64,000 bases of DNA from Pseudomonas sp. (GTDB lineage: Bacteria > Pseudomonadota > Gammaproteobacteria > Pseudomonadales > Pseudomonadaceae): contig JAUYKV010000065.1 of assembly GCA_030699825.1 (NCBI GenBank), positions 1-64,000 on the forward strand. The letters are read 5' to 3'. This document shows positions 14,393-22,666 of the stretch, piece by piece. Positions within the stretch are counted from its first letter, which is position 1; the number at the start of each line of letters is the position of its first letter. The notes below the pieces were generated by a model that was not told the DNA's origin, ran no database searches, and saw nothing but the letters and a program-made list of their open reading frames with translations. Position numbers and translations under genes: made by a program.

Positions 14393-15818
14393 ACCACATA
14401 TGTTAGTGCTTTCTAGGCAAACAAAAGACGATGCTAGAAAAGCTATTGTGTTCAATTTATTCGCATTCTTAACTGCGATAGCATGGATGATCTGGGCGGA
14501 GGACAAACAGCGCGGATACTGTTATGCCGTTTCGCTTGTGTTTCTAATTGCACATGCGCTATATGCAAATCTTAATGCTAAGAACTTGTTGTTCTCCTTC
14601 AGGTACTCCTTGGTAAGCATCCTCGCGATAGGCACGACAATAGCGTGGTCGTATGCAGGGGAGTTGTATATCGCGCCTTTCGGTATGGAATACCAAACGC
14701 ATAGTGCTACTGCGACCCTTGTTTCTGCCTCTATGTTTGCATTGATAGGTATTCATTTGGGCTGGAGTGTCGGACGTCTGTTTTCAGGCAATAATGAGAA
14801 CATCGTTGATCTTAAAATCAACCTTGTAAATTACAAAGGTATTATATTACTTTCGTTCGTCATAGCATATTTTGCAGTTGCCTTATATATTTACCGAGAG
14901 GGTGGGTTTGTATCAGCAGATAAGGCATACGGATTTGATAGAAATTCAATTGGCGTACAGTTTGGTATATTTAATCAGTTGATATTGTATTTTGTTTTGC
15001 TTCTATTTCTTCTAATGTCAATGGGTTCAAGGTTTACAGTATTAACATTAATCATAGTGCTGGGACCATTTATATTAGCAATACTATCAGGGAATCGGGC
15101 TGACTTTCTGATGCAGACTGGCCTGCTTATTTTCTTCTATTATATGTCACGAGTGAATTTAACCGTTGATAGACTTCCGATAATAAGGCTTGCGGTACTT
15201 GCCATATCAATGTTCTACATAACATCGTTTATCAGTGTTTGGAGAAATAATGGAAATTTAATTGAGTCATTAAATATTTTTCTGGAGTCTTCAGTATTTC
15301 TTAAAGACAGAGGTGGTATTCCAACGCTTTCCCTATCAACCGGAAATCAGATGCTAGGCGGCTTCTACGCTGTATATTCTAAAATATATCTTCTAGGTGA
15401 AGAGTTTCTATTCGGTAAATCATATCTAGAGTACCTTTTGATACTACCTCCGGCTTTCCTAGGCTTACAACGACCACCAGATAGGGCGTGGGACATGGAA
15501 ATAAATGGGTTGCTAATGCAACAAGGAGGAATTTATGAATTAGTCGAAGCTTATTGGAATTTTGGCATGGTAGGTGCATTTTGTGTTCCTTTTGTCATCA
15601 CGTTTGGAATGGCAATGATTTTAAATCGTTGTTATATAAAATCTAGGTTTCAAATCTTTTATGTATCTGCGTTCTTGGTTATTGGAATGAATGCACCTAG
15701 AGGCGTGTGGTATCAGAATTTTTCCTATGTCAGACTTCTATCAATTTTGTTGGTTATTATGCTGGTTATATTAATATATGGGGCGGCGGCAAGATCGCTT
15801 AAATCAGTGTCGCATTAG
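14385..15818 (+). CDS. wzy: O-antigen polymerase (Wzy-like)
   Basis: 477 residues with about eleven to twelve hydrophobic segments and a large periplasmic loop in the second half (roughly residues 290-380). Sequence conservation in Wzy is low, so the call rests on topology, length and position beside wzx. SGNRADFLMQTGLLIFF and the IEINGLLMQQGG-like region resemble oligosaccharide repeat unit polymerases. It would polymerise repeat units at the periplasmic face. It is AT-rich like its neighbours. Confidence 0.8.
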   Translation: MTKPHMLVLSRQTKDDARKAIVFNLFAFLTAIAWMIWAEDKQRGYCYAVSLVFLIAHALYANLNAKNLLFSFRYSLVSILAIGTTIAWSYAGELYIAPFGMEYQTHSATATLVSASMFALIGIHLGWSVGRLFSGNNENIVDLKINLVNYKGIILLSFVIAYFAVALYIYREGGFVSADKAYGFDRNSIGVQFGIFNQLILYFVLLLFLLMSMGSRFTVLTLIIVLGPFILAILSGNRADFLMQTGLLIFFYYMSRVNLTVDRLPIIRLAVLAISMFYITSFISVWRNNGNLIESLNIFLESSVFLKDRGGIPTLSLSTGNQMLGGFYAVYSKIYLLGEEFLFGKSYLEYLLILPPAFLGLQRPPDRAWDMEINGLLMQQGGIYELVEAYWNFGMVGAFCVPFVITFGMAMILNRCYIKSRFQIFYVSAFLVIGMNAPRGVWYQNFSYVRLLSILLVIMLVILIYGAAARSLKSVSH

Positions 15819-15831
15819 TGAGGGGAGAGGC

Positions 15832-17100
15832 TTGAAAGATATAACAACAATATCAGGGGTAATAAAATCAGATTTATGTATTTCTTGCGGTGCTTGTGCT
15901 GCATATAAACCTGAGCTTATAACCCTGCGCGAAAATAAAAAAAAGGGTTTGTTAGAACCTGTGGTGAAAAAGCTTACAGCGATAGATGAAGTTGATGTGA
16001 TGAATATCTGTCCTGGTAAGGGATACGATATACATAAGCTCAGTAGCAAAAAGTTCGGCATTGATACATATAGTTCTTATGAGCTTGGATTGTATAGACA
16101 ACTTGGCGTGGGGTTCGCTAATTCAGACCGAGTGATGGAAAAGGCTAGCTCCGGTGGTTTAATGACAGCTATCGCCTATTACTTACTTGATAAAAAAATT
16201 GTAGATGGTGTGATTGTTACTAAAATCATACCTGGTGATAAAAAAATTGGCCCCCGTACAAAAACATTTATAGCTACAAATTTAGAAGGATTATTAGAAG
16301 CTCAAGGTTCTAAATACTGTCCCGTACCATCCTTAGATATACGCACGGTTGTAGAAGATTTCGATGGCCAATTGGCATTTGTTGGTACACCATGCCAGAT
16401 AGCTGGGTTGGAATTGCTAAAAGAGCAACAGTTAGGTTGGGCAAATAAGATTATATTTACAATCGGTAATTTTTGTGGTGGCTTTAGGGATTTTAGAGAG
16501 ACGGATAAGATAATAGAGCGTGCGGGTTTCAGGCCTGAAAAAGTTGAAAATTTCACTTATAGAGGCGGTGGGCAGCCAGGGAGAATGTATATTCAATCAG
16601 GAGAGAAGGTCAAAGAACTAAATTATCCTGATTACGCTAGAGCTACAGGCTTCATAAAGCATAAGCGATGCCGATATTGTATAGACGCCACAGGTGAACT
16701 GGCAGACATCTCATTTGGCGATGCCTGGATTGAAAAATATCTGAAATCTGGTCAAGGTTGGTCTATATTTGTCGCTCGATCATTAATGGCAACTGATGTG
16801 ATCAATGGTATGTTCGCTGATAAACAAATTTACTTTGAGAACATTGGTGAAAATGAAATTATAGCCTCTCAAATAGGTAATATATCTACCAAAAAATATC
16901 GTCAAGGAGCACGTAATAAGTTGGCGCAGCTTTTTAATGAGGCTGTACCTGATTTTAATGAAGTAAATAAAAAATTTGAAGGCTCGATACTATTTGAACT
17001 CAAGGTACTAGCCACTCATAAGATTTTTTATTTTCTAGAAATACTTGGTCTGTATAAGTTTATTTCAAAACTATTGAAACGTTACCCTCAGGATATGTAA
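15832..17100 (+). CDS. F420-hydrogenase beta-subunit-like iron-sulfur protein
   Basis: About 422 residues if the TTG at 15832 (after GGGGAGAGG) is used; the track prefers ATG 15778, which would overlap wzy by 41 bases. The N-terminus has the cluster motif CISCGACAAYKPE. The body has SSGGLMTAIAYYLLD, FVGTPCQIAGLELL and KRCRYCIDATGELADISFGDAW, as in coenzyme F420 hydrogenase/dehydrogenase beta-subunit homologues. In polysaccharide clusters this family is regularly encoded next to a WcaK-type pyruvyltransferase, as here. The expected role is redox chemistry on a sugar or pyruvyl group, but the reaction is not established. Confidence 0.85.
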   Translation: MKDITTISGVIKSDLCISCGACAAYKPELITLRENKKKGLLEPVVKKLTAIDEVDVMNICPGKGYDIHKLSSKKFGIDTYSSYELGLYRQLGVGFANSDRVMEKASSGGLMTAIAYYLLDKKIVDGVIVTKIIPGDKKIGPRTKTFIATNLEGLLEAQGSKYCPVPSLDIRTVVEDFDGQLAFVGTPCQIAGLELLKEQQLGWANKIIFTIGNFCGGFRDFRETDKIIERAGFRPEKVENFTYRGGGQPGRMYIQSGEKVKELNYPDYARATGFIKHKRCRYCIDATGELADISFGDAWIEKYLKSGQGWSIFVARSLMATDVINGMFADKQIYFENIGENEIIASQIGNISTKKYRQGARNKLAQLFNEAVPDFNEVNKKFEGSILFELKVLATHKIFYFLEILGLYKFISKLLKRYPQDM

Positions 17101-18458
17101 TGAATAAGATCTATCATTTTCTAGTTCCAGAGCTTGTGCCGCTGGAGAACAAAGGTGAAGAAGCAATTGTGAGAGGTATTGGAGATGTAATATTTCCAGA
17201 CGGTAACTATGAGATCCATCTGTTCGATGAGGTTGAGCAATATCGATTCGTGAACGGCATTCATGTGTATCCGGTGAAATGGTTTATTTCACCTTGGCTC
17301 AATCGCGAGTTTGGTTTTGGTATAACGAGTGAAAAAATTAGAGATTCTACCCAGTCGTTAATTAGGAATGGCTTACATTTGATTTATCCTGGCTGGGTTA
17401 AGTTTAAAGATAATACTTTATTAAAGACTGTATTTGATTTAAAAAAAATCAAGGTTAATGCCGAGCTAGATTCAAAATATAGTGGGTTGGAGAACTTACT
17501 AAAGCTTGACTATATTATAGCCGGCCACGACGGAGCGATGGATGAGCGAGTTTGTCACGTAATAGAGGAGATAAATAGAATAATTCCGTTGCCATTAGGC
17601 ATTTTTGGAATCGAGTTCCCATTAAAGTTCAAGAGCAAACATATTGTATCTGAGCAATACCGGGTCCTTAGAGAAGCAAAGTTTTTTTTCTGCAGGACTA
17701 ACGCTTCAAAAAAAGTTGTTGATGAGAATTTTCCATCAGTTAAGTCAACGGTAAGGCCGGATCCGGCTTTTGGGATGAAACCTGCTAGTTCATCGGATGT
17801 AGATAACTATCTACAGTCGAAAGGGCTGTTAAGTCTTTTTGAAAAGCCTGTGATTCTTTGTACAACCTGCGAAACTGGTCCGATATCGAGATTTTGCTTC
17901 GCTAACGAAGCGTCCCCTGGACAAAGGCTATACGCGCATCGGAAGTTTTACGCGAAGCTAGTATCTCATATGCTAAGTAAATATGATGTAAATGTTTTGT
18001 TTTTGCCGCATGCTTTAGGCCCTGGTCAGGCGTTAGATGATACTTACGTTGCTGCTGAAGTTATAAAGTTAATCGATAAGCCAAATAATGTACACTTATT
18101 ACATGATGATATTTCTGCAAAGTTATTAAAAGCTATAATAGCTAAAGGTTCATTTCTTATAGCAGAAAGAATACATTCTATGATAGGTGCTGTTGGGGTT
18201 GGTACGCCCTTTTTATGTCTAGGGTCGAGTACAGACAGAAGAGTTGAAGGTATTATTTCTGAAATGGTGGGCGCCAAAGACTCAATTTACTACATGAACA
18301 ATCCGGATATCAGTGAGGCTATAGAGAAGCTGGACTGTCTGTGGGGTAACAGAAGTCTTGAAGAAAAACGTTTAAATGAGGTCTTCTCTGAAATTGTTAC
18401 CGCACACGCGTTGGTGGCCACTGAGATTAAAGAAAAGCTGGGTGTAACTGAACGATGA
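17100..18458 (+). CDS. Polysaccharide pyruvyl transferase family protein (WcaK-like)
   Basis: 452 residues. The C-terminal motif AERIHSMIGAVGVGTPFLCL is the conserved core of the PS_pyruv_trans family, and LVPLENKGEEAIVRG near the N-terminus is also typical (usually 'N.GD.AI'). These enzymes add a pyruvate ketal from phosphoenolpyruvate to a sugar. The start overlaps the previous stop by one base (TAATG) and the end overlaps the next gene by four, so the F420-beta-like gene, this gene and the glycosyltransferase are one translational unit. A pyruvylated O-antigen is predicted. Confidence 0.85.
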   Translation: MNKIYHFLVPELVPLENKGEEAIVRGIGDVIFPDGNYEIHLFDEVEQYRFVNGIHVYPVKWFISPWLNREFGFGITSEKIRDSTQSLIRNGLHLIYPGWVKFKDNTLLKTVFDLKKIKVNAELDSKYSGLENLLKLDYIIAGHDGAMDERVCHVIEEINRIIPLPLGIFGIEFPLKFKSKHIVSEQYRVLREAKFFFCRTNASKKVVDENFPSVKSTVRPDPAFGMKPASSSDVDNYLQSKGLLSLFEKPVILCTTCETGPISRFCFANEASPGQRLYAHRKFYAKLVSHMLSKYDVNVLFLPHALGPGQALDDTYVAAEVIKLIDKPNNVHLLHDDISAKLLKAIIAKGSFLIAERIHSMIGAVGVGTPFLCLGSSTDRRVEGIISEMVGAKDSIYYMNNPDISEAIEKLDCLWGNRSLEEKRLNEVFSEIVTAHALVATEIKEKLGVTER

Positions 18459-19582
18459 AAAGAATAATCATAAATTTCTCAAAGCTTAAAAAAGGTGGAG
18501 GACAAAATGTTGCGCTAAACTTTTTGTATGGTGTGGGATTTTATAAGAGAGCGGATTTGGTTTTTTTTGTAGCTAAAGATAGTGAAGCGCATAAATATTT
18601 ACAGCGCGTGGGTAGTTGGGATTATTATGTTTTCCCTAACAACCCTATTTTTTGTGGTCTCTACGAGTTATGGTTTTCGCTGTTTAATTTGAGGAAAATA
18701 AACGCAAATGTAATCTATACATATTTTGGTTATAGTTTCTTTTTATTTGCAGATGTTCCTCAGGTGACTGGTGCTGCCGATTCAAACCTGTTTTTCCCTG
18801 AGGTTGATTTTTGGAAAGGTGAGGCCCCGTTTCGACGGTTTATAAAGGCTTTCATTGACAAGTATAGGGTTCTTGGATTGAAAAATTCTAGTGCAGTTAT
18901 ATTTGAAAACCCTGAGTTGCTGGCCCGTGCGCAGTGCTTATATGGCGTGAGGTACGCTTCCTATATAAAGCCGTCAATCGTTAAGCATGTTGAGGGCGAT
19001 GGTGGTGCGGAATTCTTCCGGTTAAGAAAGTCTGGTGCAATAAATTTACTATTATTGTGTGGTTGGCAAAGGAATAAAGGAATACTAATAATACCCTATC
19101 TGTTGAGACTGGCGCGCGAACGGAATATTAACCTTAATGTGATATTAACTGCAGGGGAGGCAAATTGTTCCGTTGGCTATGAGTTTGTTGCGCAGTTGAA
19201 AAAATTCAATATAGCTGACTGTGTGAAAATTGTCGCACCTGTAAGAAAAGCAGATTTGGCTAGTGTGTATAACAGTGTAGATATGGTGTTGTTGCTAAGT
19301 AAGCTTGAAAGTTTTAGTAATAATATAATTGAGTCTTGGACTTACAAGGTTCCGTTGGTTGTCGCGGACGAATTTTGGGCCAAGGCAATATGTAAAGAAG
19401 CGGCAGTATATGTTGATAGAGATAGTCCTCAAGATATCCTTGAAAAAATATCGTTGTTACACAGTGATCAAGTCTATAGAGATAGCATTGTCGATTTTGG
19501 GTGTGACGAATTAACAAGTTATCCATCTATAGAAGAAAGAATTGATCAGGAGCTTGGTTATGTACTTACTTTTTCGAAGTAA
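18455..19582 (+). CDS. Glycosyltransferase, GT4 family
   Basis: 375 residues. [13 protein letters not shown] at the N-terminus matches the GGG nucleotide-binding start of GT-B enzymes, and [28 protein letters not shown] carries the GT4 E-x7-E motif near residues 285-295. It would add one sugar to the lipid-linked repeat on the cytoplasmic side. It is AT-rich and overlaps both neighbours. The donor and acceptor are not predictable. Confidence 0.88.
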   Translation: MKRIIINFSKLKKGGGQNVALNFLYGVGFYKRADLVFFVAKDSEAHKYLQRVGSWDYYVFPNNPIFCGLYELWFSLFNLRKINANVIYTYFGYSFFLFADVPQVTGAADSNLFFPEVDFWKGEAPFRRFIKAFIDKYRVLGLKNSSAVIFENPELLARAQCLYGVRYASYIKPSIVKHVEGDGGAEFFRLRKSGAINLLLLCGWQRNKGILIIPYLLRLARERNINLNVILTAGEANCSVGYEFVAQLKKFNIADCVKIVAPVRKADLASVYNSVDMVLLLSKLESFSNNIIESWTYKVPLVVADEFWAKAICKEAAVYVDRDSPQDILEKISLLHSDQVYRDSIVDFGCDELTSYPSIEERIDQELGYVLTFSK

Positions 19583-20093
19583 GTTAAAAGAATTTTTGGT
19601 GGTTACTTATGAAACAGTGATGTCTATTGTTTTCATGCTTCCAAGGTATAGGCTATTTTGTAATTTTAAAGCCGCTTTCCTAAAGCTTTGCGGAGCAAAG
19701 GTAGGTAGTCGAGTTGATATTTATCCTGGTGTTTGGATTACACCAGGAAGAAATTTGATCATAGGTGATCATGTTGACCTATCGAAGGATGTGTTAATTA
19801 CAACGTCAGGCGGGGTAAGCATTGGGGACCGGACCCTTGTGGGTTACCGGAGCCAAATATTATCTACAAATCATGAGATAACAGCAGCAGGTCTTGAGAT
19901 TCCTGTATCAGGAAATGTTCATAAGCCGATTGCTATAGGAAAAGATGTATGGATTGCTGCCAATTGTGTCATAACCGCAGGCGTTAATATTGGCGATGGC
20001 GCTGTAATTGCGGCAGGCTCAATAGTGACTAAAGATATTCCAAGTAACGCCATTGCAGCTGGTAATCCCGCTAAGGTTATTAAGTATAGGTAG
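19560..20093 (+). CDS. Left-handed beta-helix O-acetyltransferase
   Basis: 177 residues from the ATG at 19560, with AGGAG seven bases upstream; it overlaps the glycosyltransferase by 23 bases. Hexapeptide repeats are clear ([59 protein letters not shown]) and the ending [10 protein letters not shown] is typical of the WcaF/NodL/colanic-acid acetyltransferase group. The catalytic His is in STNHEI. It probably acetylates a sugar hydroxyl in the repeat unit. The N-terminal 30 residues are hydrophobic and may associate with membrane or partner. Confidence 0.88.
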   Translation: MYLLFRSKLKEFLVVTYETVMSIVFMLPRYRLFCNFKAAFLKLCGAKVGSRVDIYPGVWITPGRNLIIGDHVDLSKDVLITTSGGVSIGDRTLVGYRSQILSTNHEITAAGLEIPVSGNVHKPIAIGKDVWIAANCVITAGVNIGDGAVIAAGSIVTKDIPSNAIAAGNPAKVIKYR

Positions 20094-20098
20094 TAAAC

Positions 20099-21235
20099 AT
20101 GAATAATGAAATAGTGGTTTGTAATAATTGTGTAATGGATACAACAGATTCAAATATTGTTTTTGATTCTTCAGGGGTTTGTGATCATTGCAATATATTT
20201 TTTACTGATATTAAGCCGAAGTGGCATCCTGATGAAAAAGGTTGGGAGGATGTCCAGCAAATAGCTCAAAGGATAAAAGACTCAGGTAAAGGTAAGGATT
20301 TCGACTGCATTATTGGTATGAGTGGCGGCATTGATAGTTCGTACCTGACGTATTTGGCAAAAGAGAAGCTTGGCCTGCGGCCGTTGGTGTTTCATGTCGA
20401 TGCAGGGTGGAACTCACAAATAGCGGTCAATAACATCGAGAAGATTGTAGATAAACTAGGTCTCGATTTATATACCGAGGTTATCGATTGGGAAGAGATG
20501 AAGGACTTGCAGTTGGCTTTTTTCAAGTCTGGGGTCTCTCATATAGATAGTCCGCAGGATCATGCCTTCTTTGCTACTATGTATAAGTTTGCTGAAAAGC
20601 ATAAGGTTGACTACATCCTTACCGGTGGCAATTATTCAACTGAATGTGTGCGAAATCCATTGGAGTGGATGTATTATCAGTCTGATGCGCGTCAGTTGCG
20701 GGATATACATAAGAAATTTGGTACGAGACCATTAAAGAATTATCCGGTCACTAATATCTTATGGCACAAGATTGTTCTTCCTTATCTCAAGGGTATTAAG
20801 CTTATCCGGCCGCTCGATTTTATGTCTTATCAGAAAGAGCAGGCTACCCAGTTTCTTGTGGATAATTTTGGCTACCAGCGTTATGCGCAAAAGCATTTCG
20901 AATCTCGCTTTACCAAATTCTATGAAAGTTATTGGCTGCCGAAGAAGTTCGGTTACGATACTCGTAAGGTGCAATACTCTAGTTTAATACTGACTGGGCA
21001 AATGACTAGAGACGAAGCTTTGGAGAGGCTGAAAACGCCTGCTTATGACGAGGAGCAGATTGCTCACGAGTTTGAGTATATTGCCACCAAGCTTGATATA
21101 CCTGTTGCCGAGTTGCAAGGCTATATGGACGCGCCCAATAAAACCTACCGTGATTATAAAAACCAGCAAAGCATTTACGAGGTTGGTGCCAAAGTCATGC
21201 GCATGTTTGGGTTAGAAAAGGGTGGTAAACGTTGA
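20099..21235 (+). CDS. wbpG: N-acetyl sugar amidotransferase
   Basis: 378 residues. The N-terminal zinc-type cysteines (CNNCVMDTTD ... CDHCNIFF) and the PP-loop IIGMSGGIDSSYLTYLAKEKLG are as in P. aeruginosa WbpG. The pyrophosphatase-type domain activates a sugar N-acetyl group with ATP, and ammonia from HisH2/HisF2 then gives an acetamidino group. The stop overlaps the hisH2 start by four bases, so the three genes form a coupled unit. In serotype O5 the product sugar is ManNAc3NAmA; here the true substrate is unclear because no 3-aminotransferase gene is visible in the operon. Confidence 0.93.
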   Translation: MNNEIVVCNNCVMDTTDSNIVFDSSGVCDHCNIFFTDIKPKWHPDEKGWEDVQQIAQRIKDSGKGKDFDCIIGMSGGIDSSYLTYLAKEKLGLRPLVFHVDAGWNSQIAVNNIEKIVDKLGLDLYTEVIDWEEMKDLQLAFFKSGVSHIDSPQDHAFFATMYKFAEKHKVDYILTGGNYSTECVRNPLEWMYYQSDARQLRDIHKKFGTRPLKNYPVTNILWHKIVLPYLKGIKLIRPLDFMSYQKEQATQFLVDNFGYQRYAQKHFESRFTKFYESYWLPKKFGYDTRKVQYSSLILTGQMTRDEALERLKTPAYDEEQIAHEFEYIATKLDIPVAELQGYMDAPNKTYRDYKNQQSIYEVGAKVMRMFGLEKGGKR

Positions 21236-21846
21236 TTGCGATTATTGATTATGGCCTTGGCAATATCAGTGCCTTTGCCAATATATATAAGCAGTTGAAT
21301 GTGCCTTTTATAATTGCTAAGACGCCGGATGACTTGCGCCAAGCCTCTAAAATAATCTTGCCCGGTGTCGGTGCTTTTGATTATGCGATGCAGATGCTAG
21401 AAAATTCAGGGATGCACTCGGTTTTGGATGAGTTGGTTATTGAGCATAAAACCCCAGTGCTTGGGGTCTGTGTTGGCATGCAAATTATGGCCACCAGCAG
21501 TGAGGAGGGTATTAAACCCGGTCTTAATTGGATTAAAGGCGTTGTAAAGAAAATTGATGCGGCGAAATTAGCGCACAAACCGACAACTCCGCACATGGGG
21601 TGGAATCAAGTATCTTCTAAGAAAGATTCGGAGATTTTTGCCGGTATTGATTATGAGCAAGGTTTCTATTTCCTGCATTCATATTATTTCGCCTGTGCAA
21701 ATGATGACGATATTTTAGCGGTTTCCGAGTATGCAGGTGAGTTCTCTTGTGCTGTGCATCGTGACAATATATATGGGTTTCAGTTTCATCCTGAAAAAAG
21801 TCTGCTTAACGGTGTTAATCTTTTAAAAAACTTTGCGAATTTATAG
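21232..21846 (+). CDS. hisH2: Imidazole-glycerol-phosphate synthase-type glutaminase
   Basis: 204 residues, TTG start at 21232 overlapping wbpG. IIDYGLGNISAFANIYKQL is the HisH start, LGVCVGMQIMA holds the nucleophilic Cys, and YGFQFHPEKS the His-Glu pair, so the Cys-His-Glu triad of class I glutaminases is complete. It makes ammonia from glutamine and passes it through HisF2. Position beside wbpG marks it as the O-antigen paralogue and not the histidine-pathway enzyme. Confidence 0.93.
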   Translation: MIAIIDYGLGNISAFANIYKQLNVPFIIAKTPDDLRQASKIILPGVGAFDYAMQMLENSGMHSVLDELVIEHKTPVLGVCVGMQIMATSSEEGIKPGLNWIKGVVKKIDAAKLAHKPTTPHMGWNQVSSKKDSEIFAGIDYEQGFYFLHSYYFACANDDDILAVSEYAGEFSCAVHRDNIYGFQFHPEKSLLNGVNLLKNFANL

Positions 21847-21848
21847 TT

Positions 21849-22616
21849 ATGCTACGTTCTAGAATAATTCCATGTTTGTTGGTCAGGGATAAAGGGCTGG
21901 TCAAGACAGTTAATTTCAAAAATCCAAAGTATGTAGGTGACCCGATTAATGCAGTAAAAATTTTCAATGAAAAATTAGTCGATGAACTGATTGTTCTGGA
22001 TATTGACGCATCGCGAGATAAACGCGAGCCAGATTATAAAATGATCCAGAATCTGGCCACCGAGTGTCGAATGCCATTTTGCTACGGCGGCGGGATTAAA
22101 ACGGTTGAGCAAGCTGTTCGTATCAGTAACCTTGGCGTTGAAAAGGTTGCTCTCAGTTCCGCTGCAATTGAGACCCCTGAGTTGATCTCCCATATAGCTG
22201 CTGCCATTGGTCGGCAGAGTGTGGTCGTTGTTTTTGATGTGCGTAAGACACTATTCGGTAATTATGAAGCCTATCTGTTCAATGGCAGCAAGAAAGTAAA
22301 AGGCGATCTGCTCGCCTTGGCTAAGCAGGCCGAACACTTGGGCGCTGGTGAGATTGTTATTAACTCGATTGACAATGATGGCAAAATGACGGGTTATGAT
22401 GAGAAGCTTATCCGTCTTGTGCGTGATGCCATCGATATTCCGCTAACCGTCTTAGGTGGCGCTGGGTCGCTCGATGATATCAAGAAAGTTATCCACGAGC
22501 ACAAAGTAATAGGTGCCGCAGCAGGTAGCCTCTTTGTATTCAAAGGGGTCTATAAAGCCGTGCTGATCAATTATCCATCAATAGCAGAGAAGAAAACGCT
22601 TAATACTTTTAACTAA
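21849..22616 (+). CDS. hisF2: Imidazole-glycerol-phosphate synthase cyclase-type subunit
   Basis: 255 residues, the usual HisF length. The TIM-barrel signatures MLRSRIIPCLLVRDKGLVK, ELIVLDIDASRD, CYGGGIKTVEQA, SSAAIETPEL, INSIDNDGKMTGYDEKL and GGAGSLDDI are present. In O-antigen clusters it serves as an ammonia channel linking HisH2 to WbpG rather than making imidazole glycerol phosphate. It starts two bases after hisH2. The following 50-base gap precedes a return to GC-rich sequence. Confidence 0.93.
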   Translation: MLRSRIIPCLLVRDKGLVKTVNFKNPKYVGDPINAVKIFNEKLVDELIVLDIDASRDKREPDYKMIQNLATECRMPFCYGGGIKTVEQAVRISNLGVEKVALSSAAIETPELISHIAAAIGRQSVVVVFDVRKTLFGNYEAYLFNGSKKVKGDLLALAKQAEHLGAGEIVINSIDNDGKMTGYDEKLIRLVRDAIDIPLTVLGGAGSLDDIKKVIHEHKVIGAAAGSLFVFKGVYKAVLINYPSIAEKKTLNTFN

Positions 22617-22666
22617 TTGGCTAAGTAAATTCAGCGCTTTGTGACTCATGCAGATACAGGATATAT

